Below are positions 34,401 to 38,985 of a stretch of 64,000 nt of DNA, piece after piece (within the stretch, counting starts at the first letter, position 1; each line of letters starts with the position of its first letter). The stretch spans positions 27,208,568 through 27,272,567 of the forward strand of contig OU744730.1 of NCBI GenBank assembly GCA_916613615.1, read 5' to 3'. Under the pieces are notes generated by a model. It was not told the origin of the DNA. It made no database searches and worked only from the letters and a program-made list of their open reading frames with translations. This stretch comes from Steromphala cineraria. Taxonomy: Eukaryota; Mollusca; Gastropoda; Trochida; Trochidae. A program made the translations under genes and the position numbers.

Positions 34401-34761
34401 ATAACTCTCTCTCACGTTTGTATCTGAGCACATGCGCCATCATGTAAAGAAGGAGGCCATGTTGCTTCATTGGAGTTTGGTAAATAAAACTTCGCATAAA
34501 ACAACACGCCTTTGTCCTCAGTGGTTCGATTTTTTTTATCAATTTACATTATAACATTGATAACATTATAAAAATGATGAACTAAAAAAAGTAAGTTTCA
34601 TTTTACAGAAGCTGCGTTTAACCCCGCGAGAGTTCTCTCAACATATTGTAAGTGTCTGCTGGAGAAACTACCAACATGCCGAAGCTCCACACAAAACAAA
34701 GGCTCTGAGGGAAGGCTTCAAAGAATGGTGCTCGACAGCTGGATACATCCCGAATGAGTGA
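1290..34761 (+). CDS. SAMHD1: SAMHD1-like dNTP triphosphohydrolase, 3' nine exons (gene enters from the left)
   Basis: Joined exons 1290-1430, 17316-17483, 18339-18430, 18553-18618, 26778-26973, 28189-28290, 29767-30050, 33098-33161 and 34609-34761 give 421 residues plus stop, all with AG/GT borders and matching phases. The product resembles vertebrate SAMHD1 from about residue 230 to the C-terminus. That family hydrolyses dNTPs to deoxynucleoside plus triphosphate, acts as a tetramer, and in mammals limits reverse transcription and takes part in DNA repair. Visible hallmarks are SVMMFEHL, the DVDKFDYFARD motif carrying the metal-binding Asp (fragment D59, human D311), and the Arg/His/Tyr/His set at R115, H119, Y123 and H125 (human R366, H370, Y374, H376). 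The HD motif itself (human H167, H206, D207) and the N-terminus lie before the window. Odd features are a 22-residue tandem repeat in exon seven and an 8-kb LTR element in the first intron. Orthology to SAMHD1 rather than a paralogue is inferred. Confidence 0.9.
1571..1640 (+). pseudogene. Decayed local copy of the exon a 3' end and splice donor
   Basis: ATTATCTACCCGAAGAAAAT, then GACACGGTGAACACTTTGGT, closely follows 1401-1455 (ATGATCTACCCGGAGAAAAT, then ACGAGGTGAACTCTTTTGTA), including the GTGAAC donor. It sits 140 bp downstream inside the intron. It looks like an old partial tandem duplication, and the frame is not maintained. Confidence 0.6.
1641..3191 (+). other. SAMHD1-like intron, left of the LTR element
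   Basis: AT-rich intron sequence with no convincing exon or repeat boundary. The last four bases, ATAA (3188-3191), are repeated right after the LTR element at 11219-11222 and are its probable target duplication. Confidence 0.6.
3411..3419 (+). promoter_or_regulatory. Upstream TATA-like box in the LTR
   Basis: TATAAAAAG lies 67 bp before the first hairpin of the LTR array. If used, the hairpins would be in the RNA leader. The same site recurs in the 3' LTR at 10623. Confidence 0.45.
3458..3560 (+). promoter_or_regulatory. Array of short stem-loops spaced about 22 nt apart in the LTR
   Basis: In order: CCTA/TAGG (3458-3469), GTTCT/AGAAC (3478-3490), TGCAAT/ATTGCA (3502-3517), GTCCA/TGGAC (3524-3538) and GTCTC/GAGAC (3546-3560). 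Loops are 3-5 nt. The last four stems start 24, 22 and 22 nt apart and are separated by similar spacers (AGCCGACCCC, GCTCTT, AGTTCTT, AGCTGACCC). The stems differ in sequence while the pairing is kept. It is repeated at 10670-10772. Confidence 0.75.
3800..3866 (+). promoter_or_regulatory. Proximal TATA box and polyadenylation signal of the LTR
   Basis: TATAAAAGG begins at 3800 and AATAAA lies at 3861-3866. The spacing suits a start near 3830 and cleavage near 3880. Being in sense orientation, the AATAAA could also end host SAMHD1 transcripts early. Confidence 0.6.
4010..4027 (+). promoter_or_regulatory. Primer-binding site
   Basis: TGGTGCCGTGACCCGGAT starts three bases after the 5' LTR. It begins TGG, complementary to a tRNA CCA 3' end. 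The tRNA identity cannot be decided by eye. The leader that follows (4028-4313) has donor-like sites such as AAG|GTAAAG near 4101. Confidence 0.85.
4314..5705 (+). CDS. gag: Gag of the intronic gypsy element
   Basis: The first ATG is at 4314 and gives 463 residues. The N-terminal third is Gln/Ser/Gly-rich and holds eight 18-bp repeats encoding GLGQSQ or GLGQGQ (4596-4739). The middle carries a Retrotrans_gag-type capsid stretch (TFDGRSTNWRDYLVHFEQV and on, with LSMHLRGSAQTLLSSL). The C-terminus has one CCHC zinc knuckle, CFFCRGQGHMVREC, for RNA binding. Gag forms the particle that packages element RNA. It overlaps the pol frame, which lies in the -1 frame. Confidence 0.93.
   Translation: MNLDQEISCLTEQERTCLSPSLFQNQGFYESPLADANYDMSTPYVPPSNATPQSLPVDLGLQHSQGEGHSHVDHISTRTENVLIAGVGQHDLSSGLGQSQGLGQSQGLGQSQGLGQGQGLGQGQGLGQGQGLGQGQGIGQDRSVRFEPSLQNSTDFQFPYSFSNRMNYSLPGSVGVESLQRPIFPRESVQNRGRMTDRSFRRDVQPDTFDGRSTNWRDYLVHFEQVAAWNGWSDLERAQQLSMHLRGSAQTLLSSLTVGQLSSYIALKNILTQRFSPRERSVAYRCEFRNRRQRKDESVSDYGYHLRNLAHFAYPEVPYCSLEMQIIDQFVTGLSDFEMRKRVTFSHPQTIEQAISFAVEYEAVEGSRYRKPTETSNKICAAVKESVSQEKGDNSLTLESISSLIDKKLQQFKQSFLRQKRDSSERKVECFFCRGQGHMVRECPKLAELQELASRSETKDSVN
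4596..4739 (+). repeat. 18-bp tandem repeat within gag
   Basis: Eight near-identical copies of GGACTAGGTCAAAGTCAG or its variant with GGTCAG. The first three encode GLGQSQ, the next four GLGQGQ and the last GIGQDR. The array stays in frame. Confidence 0.93.
5684..9640 (+). CDS. pol: Pol polyprotein of the gypsy element (PR-RT-RNaseH-INT)
   Basis: The frame is open from 5684 and overlaps the end of gag by 22 nt in the -1 frame; no ATG precedes the protease, so expression by -1 frameshift is inferred. Numbering from codon 5804: protease DTG at 47-49 with GIFGMDFF as the flap-side motif; RT with FSTLDLASGYWQV and YLDD at 467-470; RNase H starting LDTDAS near 611; integrase HHCC zinc finger near 870-912, then a D, D35E core (IAIDIVG; HTDQGREF; LVERFNR); and a C-terminal GWTGPYLILGKLSPLTYKI stretch of the GPY/F type. 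No stop or frameshift is visible through TAA at 9638. It copies and integrates the element. Confidence 0.95.
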   Translation, partial: DQGFGKLDGAEAEAASQVPTCQVSPAGPELGSCVSDRVPEVNSGTDLEGSSFSGTKVTYRVRNIQGDSSCLFTNIQVEEQQCEILIDTGSPISLLSIEEFSRLGLCAEGLTQGDVNLVTVDGRQLEVRGRAMIDFRVNGWCFGHSFVIADLDGLSGIFGMDFFEMYKCDVLIPKRILKTNRGKIRLYKRSTRNCARIRLVDKAKIPAQSEQIVLCETEGLVPYGLSILEPNKHWQNQGLLIARSLVDPKLHKVVISVLNISNKGISLGPSSVMGTVETVDNCVPVDDTDQSKVKVELPSHLLPLIENSSPELAVDQKQALSDLVAEYQDVFVDKDGNFGQTSLITHKIDTGDAAPIKIPPRRVPLARKKVVEEEVNKMLDRGIIEPSDSPWSAPVCLVTKKDGSVRFCIDYRKLNSVSRRDAFPISRMDDMLETLGGARWFSTLDLASGYWQVRMDSKDKSKTAFSSHMGLFHFNVMPFGLTNAPATFERLMNTIFGSLKWKRCLCYLDDVIVFGSDFSSALENLRLVFSQFRLANLKLKPKKCVLFQTKVSFLGHIVSKDGISCDQAKCQAVNDWPVPENKSEVRSFLGLVGYYRHFVDNFSLIASPLTRLTRKKVTFLWDTDCQRAFQELKSSLVTAPVLSFPNDEGQFILDTDASASGIGAVLSQIQGGEEKVIAYASRSLNRAQENYCTTRRELLAVVTFLRQFKHFLFGRKFVVRTDHAPLVWLRNFKDAEGMLARWLSVIETLDFEIQYRPGTKHSNADALSRKPSRKCGRVACSDCYDLVDSPIEFPELEVSCNGVVIGSLQVDSIAQENVPNWLPVWTRDELMEMQVQDSGIGPIREKLLLSSNKPAKLEVVDLSSEAKALWGQWDSLVIENHLLYRKHLFDHGEVYQLLAPGEVRDTIFKHLHRNQTAGHFGRDKTLRAIKHRFYWPGMSEAVKRWCRQCDLCARSRPGPGKNRAPLKQFVVRSPMECIAIDIVGPLPVSRNGNEYIMVVGDYYTKWKEAFSIPNHTALTVADKLVTEVLCRFGCPTQIHTDQGREFESELFSTVCQRLGVNKSRTTPYHPQSDGLVERFNRTLRHMLSIFVHQEPLDWDDQLPFLLMAYRASVHDSTGCSPNLLMTGREIRMPIDLMVGDPPRVLQADCPVEYVEWLQRSIQKNFEFANKNLGVSASLQKKHYDVNVRHKEFEEGQWVWRWYPPKAGQKLELGWTGPYLILGKLSPLTYKIQKNKDKAAISVHVDHIKGYEGIDVPYNWLLEQHSAVPQVELAAEDEEEAIPEADNSLSSIRTAGETSIGARYTRCGRRVKPREIYSP
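9722..9744 (+). other. Probable splice acceptor before ORF3
   Basis: A TTTTTTTTATTGCTCTCCCAG tract ends a few bases before the ORF3 ATG at 9748. With donor-like GTAAG/GTAAAG sites in the 5' leader, this would give a spliced subgenomic RNA for ORF3, as used for env in retroviruses. This is inference from motifs. Confidence 0.5.
9748..10218 (+). CDS. ORF3: accessory two-zinc-finger protein
   Basis: 156 residues from an ATG 108 bp after pol ends, stopping at TAG 10216. I do not recognise the family. It contains two C2H2-like fingers: C28-X4-C33-X13-H47-X4-H52 and C61-X2-C64-X12-H77-X3-H81 (YRCNVCGRRDRRSPHAKRH). A basic, Arg-rich C-terminal half follows, with RAVLRRREQLRRK. There is no signal peptide or transmembrane segment from this ATG, so it is not an envelope. 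An upstream in-frame start at 9646 would add a hydrophobic stretch, but it spans the acceptor tract and is less likely. A nucleic-acid-binding or regulatory role is inferred from the fingers only. Confidence 0.75.
   Translation: MEITVNRQELQDFQEDIREPWPMEGMACQVRGCPQVVYTRWLAYMDHWNRYHAPTRAVYRCNVCGRRDRRSPHAKRHAETHPSRAGYTTIQAPNPEFRDPGDVLAPAAPDARAVLRRREQLRRKAMPLVIPITREEQYRQDRESLELPKWDVRIYL
10391..10403 (+). promoter_or_regulatory. Polypurine tract
   Basis: AAGGGGGGAGGAG directly abuts the 3' LTR; this is the usual plus-strand DNA primer site. Confidence 0.9.
10404..11218 (+). repeat. 3' LTR of the intronic gypsy element
   Basis: 815 bp, the same as 3192-4006 at every position I compared. AATAAA is at 11073. 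It is followed by ATAA, matching the left flank. Confidence 0.97.
11219..12540 (+). other. Intron sequence with one hairpin
   Basis: AT-rich intron. The only structure seen is the inverted repeat 11527-11543/11555-11571 (AATATAATTTCTCTTTT and its complement, one mismatch). I see no exon. Confidence 0.6.
12541..13045. repeat. (ACT)n-based compound microsatellite with a duplicated 117-bp block
   Basis: It starts with long ACT runs, then degenerates into ACT/ACG/TCT triplets. The block 12762-12878 is repeated at 12879-12995 with few changes. Long open frames on both strands (poly-Thr, poly-Leu, poly-Val) follow from the triplet repeat and are not evidence for a gene. Confidence 0.93.
13590..13735. 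repeat. Second (ACT)n patch
   Basis: Short runs of ACT/ACG triplets (GCTACTACTACGTCTACTAC and on). The preceding 13046-13589 and following 13736-13971 are AT-rich intron with nothing identifiable. Confidence 0.8.
13972..14312. mobile_element. MITE family A, complete copy with a 9-bp target duplication
   Basis: It begins CATTCTCTCCCCCACAGAGG and ends CCTCTGTGGGGAGAGAATG. CTTGACCAG occurs on both sides (13963-13971 and 14313-14321). Other copies are at 43480, 43826 and 48158. A 9-bp duplication suggests Mutator-type (MULE) mobilisation; no transposase is encoded. Confidence 0.88.
14374..15290. repeat. Dispersed repeat with a palindromic head
   Basis: It opens with two copies of TTAGGTCTTCAGACGAAAGT and CTG; the second forms a stem CTTCAGAC-GAAA-GTCTGGAAG. 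The body contains repeated phrases such as AACATGGGCAAAATTTTC near 14618 and 15100 and GGTCACGTG near 14704 and 15200, so it may be two diverged units. No ORF. Confidence 0.55.
15292..15745. mobile_element. Foldback-type element with about 80-bp inverted arms
   Basis: CGCATCGGGCGAGATATGCT, then ATTCATATTCACCCTTGCGA and CAACTCG at 15302-15352, is mirrored at 15675-15735. The arms contain mismatches. The interior (about 300 bp) has no ORF of note. 15746-16268 shows nothing identifiable. Confidence 0.65.
16269..16744. mobile_element. MITE family B, complete copy
   Basis: The ends are TAAAGAGACACTCCGCGAG and CTCACGGAGTGTCTCTTTA. The interior carries a phrase with GAAAACCGGACAATGACGCG and TAATCAGTCA that recurs in a second copy at 33256. 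TA may be the target duplication but is part of the palindromic end. 16745-17084 is plain intron. Confidence 0.75.
17085..17231 (-). pseudogene. Short coding-like relic, unknown
   Basis: The minus strand reads an open stretch with RRLSAWCENEYVPKLPHHRE, then RLARLKQQLQQGHKTEVEFL, to a stop. An in-frame stop lies just upstream. It looks protein-like (Trp, charged helix) but I cannot name it. It may be the C-terminal piece of a mobile-element protein, left 85 bp before exon b. Confidence 0.35.
17316..17483 (+). CDS. SAMHD1: SAMHD1-like exon b (56 codons, catalytic Asp)
   Basis: The acceptor is TTTCAATTCCAG and the donor is AAG|GTACAT, phase 0 at both ends. It encodes IVNNIDNGVDVDKFDYFARD, holding the fourth HD-domain metal ligand (Asp before Lys) and the Lys, Tyr and Asp of the active-site pocket, then an RHICFRDK segment typical of the family. 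Confidence 0.93.
17990..18260. repeat. Dispersed repeat C, copy 1
   Basis: Three tandem-like phrases of CCAAGGAAACAGTTTGAAC or CCATGGAAACAGTTTGAAC, preceded by ACGAAACTTGGTATATAGT. The same run of phrases recurs at 24990-25240. 17484-17989 is AT-rich intron with nothing else seen. Confidence 0.65.
18339..18430 (+). CDS. SAMHD1: SAMHD1-like exon c
   Basis: The acceptor is CTTTTTTTCAG and the donor is CAT|GTAAGT, ending two bases into a codon. It encodes ESENLYKMFELRYDLHRQVY and on to SHRVTHTIHI. The R, H, Y and H positions that contact the substrate triphosphate and base in SAMHD1 are kept; the following Lys is replaced by Arg. Confidence 0.92.
18553..18618 (+). CDS. SAMHD1: SAMHD1-like exon d
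   Basis: The acceptor is CCTTGCAG and the donor is GG|GTAGTA. The phase fits exons c and e. It encodes MADALRRADPFIHLIVPG and ITEG, corresponding to the human MITDAFLKADDYIEI segment. Confidence 0.88.
18850..19096. mobile_element. MITE family B, right-end remnant
   Basis: ATGCCATTACCGTTCGTATC, then GAAAATCACGGAGTGGCGCT, matches the right part of the 16269-16744 element. The left part is missing or too diverged to recognise. Confidence 0.5.
19097..20054 (+). other. Intron with one CRE-like site
   Basis: AT-rich. The patch 19250-19390 is more GC-rich and contains GCGCCATATTG and TGACGTCAG, which resemble YY1 and CRE motifs. A similar TGACGTCA/AAAATGGCGACC pair occurs near 22380. I see no promoter or exon. 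Confidence 0.4.
20059..21836. mobile_element. Non-autonomous piggyBac-like element
   Basis: TTAA flanks both ends (20055-20058, 21837-21840). The ends are CCCTCACGCAGTGTCGTTAA and its inverted counterpart CACGACACTGCCTGAGGG. TTAA duplication with a CCCT start is the piggyBac signature. GGGCCTCAGAGGCCC and GGGCCTCAAAGGCCC palindromes sit just inside each end. At 1.78 kb it is shorter than autonomous members and no transposase frame is evident. Confidence 0.8.
21841..23116 (+). other. Intron without recognisable features
   Basis: AT-rich sequence. Small ORFs near 22482 lack protein-like composition or splice support. A possible further dispersed repeat around 22600-23100 (GACCTTGAC phrases) cannot be bounded. 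Confidence 0.4.
23117..23600. repeat. Tandem repeat family D, array 1
   Basis: About three diverged units of roughly 140 bp. Each has CTTCTCCAGAACCATAAGGC or CTTCTTCTCCAGAA, then GAAAGCTGAAACTT, GTACAGACTCC and a GGCC-rich end. The head AGCTCAACTGGCGATGGGCC is like those at 61301. Other arrays are at 27010, 61296 and 63007. Confidence 0.75.
24269..24391 (+). pseudogene. C2H2 zinc-finger exon-like fragment
   Basis: ATG just after a TTTTGCATCTCAG acceptor-like site reads MTDYKCNICSFDTNLTHNVL and on, with C-X2-C-X12-H-X4-H, to TGA at 24389. It could be the first coding part of a transposon protein inside the inverted-repeat element. A similar finger fragment is at 42810-42902 on the other strand. 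No longer frame follows. Confidence 0.4.
24990..25240. repeat. Dispersed repeat C, copy 2
   Basis: ACGAAATTTGGTATGTGGTT, then CATGGAAACAGTTTGAAC and GGGGTAGGGTCATTTTCGG, matches the order of phrases at 17990-18260. Confidence 0.6.
26778..26973 (+). CDS. SAMHD1: SAMHD1-like exon e
   Basis: The acceptor is TTCTATTACAG and the donor is CGA|GTAAGG. It encodes SFLSVSKMTENIEVFSRLDD, then a VIWKIGYSTE stretch matching the helix of SAMHD1 around the human LTDNIFLEILYST region, then IRLRKFYPLFRTC. It is preceded by 8.2 kb of intron holding two transposon-like elements. Confidence 0.9.
27010..27480. repeat. Tandem repeat family D, array 2
   Basis: Diverged units with GGCAAGGTGTCCGTCCATCT at the head and repeated GAAAGTTTAAATCTTATGTA/GACTCC and TTTGGTGACACTGT phrases. 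It begins right after the exon e donor. Confidence 0.65.
27481..27870. repeat. Dispersed repeat E, copy 1
   Basis: TTTTTTAACTTTTTTTACTT, then TCCGACCCATTGCAGGAAAA, GTTTTCTACCCTACTTTGAG and finally GGGATGCACGGTTGGGGGTA. The same series, longer, is at 56510-57395. 27871-28188 is plain intron. Confidence 0.6.
28189..28290 (+). CDS. SAMHD1: SAMHD1-like exon f
   Basis: The acceptor is TTTGGTTTCAG and the donor is TCT|GTAAGT; 34 codons, phase 0 both ends. It encodes VEIKDILIEKTNAVLNGNHH and a charged segment ending EDILVS. Similarity to SAMHD1 is weak here; order, phase and splice sites support it. Confidence 0.8.
28340..28930 (-). pseudogene. Tc1/mariner transposase relic
   Basis: The minus strand reads WPAFYPNLNPIEHVW near 28400-28440, the signature before the last catalytic residue of Tc1-type DDE transposases. 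An upstream piece near 28660 has HESFF in place of the usual DES. Frames shift between the blocks and stops interrupt them, so it is dead. The N-terminal DNA-binding part is not seen. It lies between exons f and g, antisense to the host gene. Confidence 0.7.
29378..29455 (+). repeat. tRNA-like sequence (SINE head or tRNA pseudogene)
   Basis: TTAGCTCAGTCGATAGAGT is a good A box/D arm and GTTTCGATTCCC a degraded B box. The acceptor and T-arm stems do not pair. 28931-29377 and 29456-29766 otherwise show only AT-rich intron. Confidence 0.5.
29767..30050 (+). CDS. SAMHD1: SAMHD1-like exon g with a 22-residue triplicate repeat
   Basis: The acceptor is TTGTTATCAG and the donor is TAC|GTTAGT. It opens with VIQLDFTKEREDPIDSIHFF, matching the SAMHD1 strand around human MQEKNPIDHVSFY, then enters three copies of a 66-bp unit encoding DTEAGQNVNQPIDSMQAAG and HST. 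Family members I know of have no such insert. The last two bases pair with exon h to form a Thr codon. Confidence 0.87.
29854..30050 (+). repeat. 66-bp exonic minisatellite, three units
   Basis: Units at 29854-29919, 29920-29985 and 29986-30050 (last one base short at the splice donor). They are almost identical: one G/C change in GAA/CAA at the sixth codon of unit 1 and one CAC/CGT change in unit 2. Being a multiple of three, the array keeps the SAMHD1 frame open. Confidence 0.95.
30278..31959. mobile_element. 1.7-kb element with TIRs built from GTCAAAAGGGCCGC phrases
   Basis: The left arm, about 30292-30441, and right arm, about 31822-31946, are inverted copies. Each is made of six to eight repeats of a roughly 15-bp phrase such as GTCAAAAAGGCCGC or GTCAAATGGGCCGC. 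CCAGACCAGAG occurs on both outer sides (30278-30288, 31949-31959), a possible 11-bp target duplication. The interior is AT-rich with no ORF. Confidence 0.8.
31960..33097 (+). other. Intron without recognisable features
   Basis: AT-rich. One small hairpin (GCCGCTTAGCGGC near 32334) is visible. No exon was found before exon h. Confidence 0.5.
33098..33161 (+). CDS. SAMHD1: SAMHD1-like exon h
   Basis: A short 64-bp exon with acceptor TTCTTAAAG and donor AAG|GTAAAT. It encodes TTGETNVDEKEETSIKLQQH plus K, a charged linker. It is called because it restores phase exactly between exons g and i; the residues themselves are not family-diagnostic. Confidence 0.7.
33256..33702. mobile_element. MITE family B, third copy
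   Basis: The left end CTTTAAACGTCACTCCGTGAG matches the TIR of the 16269 copy. The interior shares TAGTGACAACAGAAAGGTTT and GAAAACCGGACAGTGCCGCG. The right end near GACAGAGTGACTCTTA is decayed. 33703-34608 is intron with nothing further. Confidence 0.6.
34609..34761 (+). CDS. SAMHD1: SAMHD1-like terminal coding exon
   Basis: The acceptor is CATTTTACAG; it reads 50 codons to TGA at 34759. It encodes LTPREFSQHIVSVCWRNYQH, then ALREGFKEWCSTAGYIPNE, matching the C-terminal helix pair of SAMHD1 (human LLPEKFAEQLIRVYCKK, then YFVQWCADR). No clear AATAAA follows within a few hundred bases. Confidence 0.9.
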   Translation, partial: KLRLTPREFSQHIVSVCWRNYQHAEAPHKTKALREGFKEWCSTAGYIPNE

Positions 34762-36909
34762 AAAAGGGTCATTGCCACATCTTTTGTTGCGTCCAAATGC
34801 TGTCAGTGACGTCCACATCCATACGATGACTATTTTGTTTAAGAAACGCAAACCTTTAGCACATGGTTGAGTTGGAAAGCTATATGAATCAAGTTAGTAG
34901 GTTTTGAAAAAAACAAATTAATTCTTGGATAATACCTGGCTGTTTCATTAAAATTTGTAATAAGGGATTCATAAAATGTGGTATACATAAGGTATGAGAA
35001 CACATACGACGAGTGTATTTGAGTCTAGGCAAATTTGAGTTAAATTCCACGATAAAAAGCTAATCATCTTTTACTACTAAAGAGGACTTGCTCTTACAAA
35101 TGTTTGGTGTATAGATATAAATTTGGTATATATGTATCATGAAATAAGCACGAATTTTCAATGACAGAAATCGCAAAGTTGGTCTCAGATTCTGTTTTAC
35201 AGATAGTTATAAATAATGCTGCAGATGCTATGTCCCAATATGTGGTAGGTGATTTGTCAGTTTGCAGTGAAAGACCAGTTTGATAGCAATATGCAATGCC
35301 GTGATCATATTTGTTAAACATTAACAAAACGATTTGGACAAAATTAAAATGGGATTTTGTTTTTTAAAAGGCAGGCATGACTGATGACACTGTAATTTCT
35401 GTAAAAAGAATCCTCCTGTAAAACCTTATCTTCTTGATGACTGGAGAAATTGATGTTTTGTATTCTTCGCCATTCAAGGGCCTTGATAATATTATATTAT
35501 AATAATGCTAGCAAGCCGAAGTAATGATATTGTTATTTGAATTGTTTGAATTAACTTGAAGGGGAAACATCCAGGCAAAAAGTTAAATCATATGATTCGT
35601 ACCTTGCTGTTTTACGAGTGTCTGTTTTATTGAACATGATAAGCTTTTTAACACTGATGTGACAGTTTTCATAATACAATGTATATTTCACTTATAACTT
35701 TGAAATATATAAATGTCTGATAAAGATCTTATTTGGTGCGTCAAAGGATACTACTCAAATATGTTCAGTTTGGTAATTTTAGACATTTTCGAAGGCCACT
35801 TTTAATTGATCTTGCGACAAGCCAGTGAATGCGTGACTGATGACACACCCCTTTTGTAACGTCATTTACACAATCATTGCCGCGTGATATATACTTGTCT
35901 TCTATCACAGAAAATATGTTATAACGATTTTCAGGAAGTCTAGACCACTGAGTAGGATAAGTCATTTGCTAATGAAACAATATTTGGTGTAATAACGGTA
36001 ACCACGTCAATGATAAGAAAACAGGTATATGAAGCGGCATTTTAGTTGAAAGGATGAAGCAACACTTTGTAAGAGTCTGCTTAATACGTCACACTTGGGC
36101 ATATTAATGGCATGGTGTTTTATCACAACCGTTAATTATGCGGTCTTAACGAAAGGCTAAGTGAAGTGTTTATTGGACAAATTAACAAAAAGCAACCTAA
36201 CTTCTTAGTTTGTTGACATAGTTTTGAAGGAAAATCGAAAAAATATAAAGTCAAGTTTAGTGGTTCTTTAAGTCAACTTTAATCGTGATTTATATGATTG
36301 TTTGACGTTGGAGTTGTGGTCTACAATCATCAAATATTTCAATTATGTCGAAAATAAAAAATATATATCATTTATTTAAAACATACCCACACTGTTCAGT
36401 GATAACTCCCAGATCAAGGCTGAAGCTCAGCCATGTACCGAAAATCTTTTTTGAATGATGTACATCGCTTTTCTATCTCAAATACAATTGACAAATAGAT
36501 AATGTATGAAAAAAACCCACCACATACGTAACTTTGTATCCTTGATTTTATTGAGTTTGTCATGTATTGTTTCAGATTCAATTTTAACGTTATATAATTT
36601 TTTAATTATTTTCTGTTTTTATTCTATTTTTTTCAATAACTGATATTTAATTACTATATAATATGTTTTATCTTCGGCATTAAACGAGGATTATCGTTAG
36701 GAATAAAAAGAGCGAAACTATCATAAAATCAACAAGTGCTCATAAAAAATTTCAATAAATCGGTTATTGAGTCAGATTTTGACTCTGTTGTAACCTTTTT
36801 AAGGTTCCCAAACCGTAACGGTAAAATGTAGTACTAGGAATGTTGAGTCTTCCTTTTGACATAGAGTCCTCTCAACTACTTTTACATATAGGCAAACTTG
36901 ATGACATCT
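34762..36909 (+). other. 3' flank of the SAMHD1-like gene, no gene seen
   Basis: AT-rich. It includes the 3' UTR, whose end is uncertain: the first AATAAA-type signals are far downstream (GAAAATAAAAAAT near 36350, GGAATAAAAAG near 36700). Confidence 0.45.
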
Positions 36910-37167
36910 TTAAGGGCAGTAGCACGTTTATAATAGGGGGAATTTACGGTGATGTCAGGAAATGAAAATTAATCAAAGGTGTTCACACAAAATGGCCGCC
37001 AATGGATTAAATGTGAATCTTCATACTTTGTCCTCTGACTATGGATGATTTGCTTGTGTAATTAAATTTTTGACACGGTCAAAATAATACATAAAGCATA
37101 AACTTGCAATTATCAGTGAAGAAATTGAAATATAAAATTATCAAAAAACGTGCTACTGACCCTTTAA
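36910..37167. mobile_element. MITE family F, copy 1
   Basis: The ends are TTTAAGGGCAGTAGCACGTTT and AAAACGTGCTACTGACCCTTTAA. The ends allow TTAA target duplications but are palindromic, so this is ambiguous. The interior shares GGTGATGTCAGGAAATGAAA and CACAAAATGGCCGCCAATGG with the copy at 45009. Confidence 0.75.
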
Positions 37168-37369
37168 TGACAAAATAGATTATTTTATTTGGGTGTACCC
37201 ATAAATATATGTTTGTACACTATCATGACAATTTAATTGATATTTAATCATTTCTTTCATATTTTATTGATCATAGATTATTGATTTGTTGTTGAAGTTA
37301 TCTCAGTGTCAACTGATCTAGTTAAATCTAGTTAACTACTTTGTCAATGTCTCTAACGTTTTTATTATC

Positions 37370-37800
37370 ACCCGCCACGAAGTGGAAGGGGGATATAGGT
37401 TTTGGCTAAGGAGTTATTACCCTTTTCCCCTCTGTTTGAGGGTGTCGTCAAATGGGAAAACTTTTCTCAGAAACTATTTAAGATTGGTTGCTGTGTGTCT
37501 TCATCGTATCAATACCTTGATGAAGTTCGAAAGTCAGAACCGCAAAATTATTTTTTGCAGAGTTATTGCCCTTGTTTCGAGATTTTGGACTCTGTTCGAG
37601 GGAGTAGTCAAAGGGGACATCTTTTCTCAGAAACTATTTAAGATAGAATAACAACATTTGCACTGTGCCTTTAGGGTATCAATACCTTGATGGATTTAAA
37701 AAATGAGGTACATGCAATTACTTATTACAGAGTTACAGCCCATTTAGGTAAATATTGGGAGCTTTGATGAAAACTTATTTGGCGGGGGATGTTGATGACC
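37370..37800. repeat. Dispersed repeat with roughly 180-bp internal units
   Basis: It starts CACCCGCCACGAAGTGGAAG. Two or three units carry TTTTCTCAGAAACTATTTAAG (37466, 37626) and GTATCAATACCTTGATG (37505, 37677). It ends near GGCGGGGGATGTTGATGACC. The overlapping ORFs are products of the repeat. 37801-38762 is AT-rich with nothing else. Confidence 0.6.
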
Positions 37801-38762
37801 ATGTCTTCTTGTTTTGTTTTCTTTTTTTTTCCTATTATTTATTTATTCACTTATATAGGTAGCTTATTATACCCCCGCTACGACATAAGAATTTGATGAA
37901 TGAAACATATAGATGAGGTTTTAGGTTTTCAGCCATTTTGGATAATATTCGGATTGGAATAAACACTGCTCCAAGGACTAAAATTGTAAAAATATTTTTT
38001 CTCTATTTCCTCCTCTTGACAGAACACGTTCGATGCCCGGTAGCGTCAGTATTTACTTTGATTCCCTGGAACACTGTCGATTTTAATCAGACTGCTTTGG
38101 ATTGTAACTTGAGCAGTTTGATGACTGACAATTAAGATTAAACAATTATATTGTGTACATTACAATTTATCCTTAAGAAAACTTTTGATAATTTTGTTAA
38201 TTTTAAAAATATTTTAAGACAAAAAATTAGTAACTTAAGATAAACACTCATAGTTGCGTATTTTCAAAATGTTCCTAATGGTAAGGGATATAGTCGACGC
38301 TGTCTGTTTGTTCTGGATTGTCTCTGTGAAGTTGCCTTTAATTAGCACCATAAGAATATACTGTGTATCATTATCTGCCCGTGATAGCAGACATAATAAT
38401 CATATAACATGTATTGGTTTTTTTATTTACCATCTCTTAAACAGATATATGTTATATGTGTGACCCACCGGTATTTCTTACCCTTTAGTTACGTCACTTC
38501 ATTTTTTTAATTTTTATTTCCCCTGACTTACACGGAAATTATTAAATCCTATAGTTTATACTCCAGAAGGCTGAAACCATTCCTCTAACCTCTGAGCCAC
38601 TGCGAGAGCGCTGAAAGAGCCGTTTTGTTAGGCCCTCTTGTAACAGGCCTGTGGTTATACTTTACGGTCGCTTTTGTTCTTTGCTATCATTTAAGGTTAT
38701 CTGTCATGTCAATGTAAGTATATGTAATTATAACTAGTTGGCGGTTTATGAGTTAGATAACA

Positions 38763-38858
38763 CATGATCCAAGGGCATTATTAGGAATAAAGGATCTCCT
38801 CCTCGTGATTTCCCAAAGGGCAAACGTTCTTTATTCTTGATAATGCCCGAGGATCATG
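38763..38858. repeat. Hairpin with about 34-bp arms
   Basis: CATGATCCAAGGGCATTATT, then AGGAATAAAGGA, pairs with GTTCTTTATTCTTGATAATG and CCCGAGGATCATG across a short loop. It is a foldback MITE or relic. Confidence 0.6.
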
Positions 38859-38929
38859 GTTTATCAATAACAGTGCAATCATCATTACAAAAAGTCCAAA
38901 CATATTGTGATTATTTTAAGGGGAATATA

Positions 38930-38985
38930 AGGGGATATCAGGAAAATGAAGATTAATGGTTCCAATTGAAAGCATATTTTGATAA
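38930..38985. repeat. Fragment of MITE family F
   Basis: GGATATCAGGAAAATGAAGA, then TTAATGGTTCCAATTGAAAG, matches the interior of the 45009 copy. The rest of the element is not seen. 38986-39831 has no recognisable feature. Confidence 0.45.
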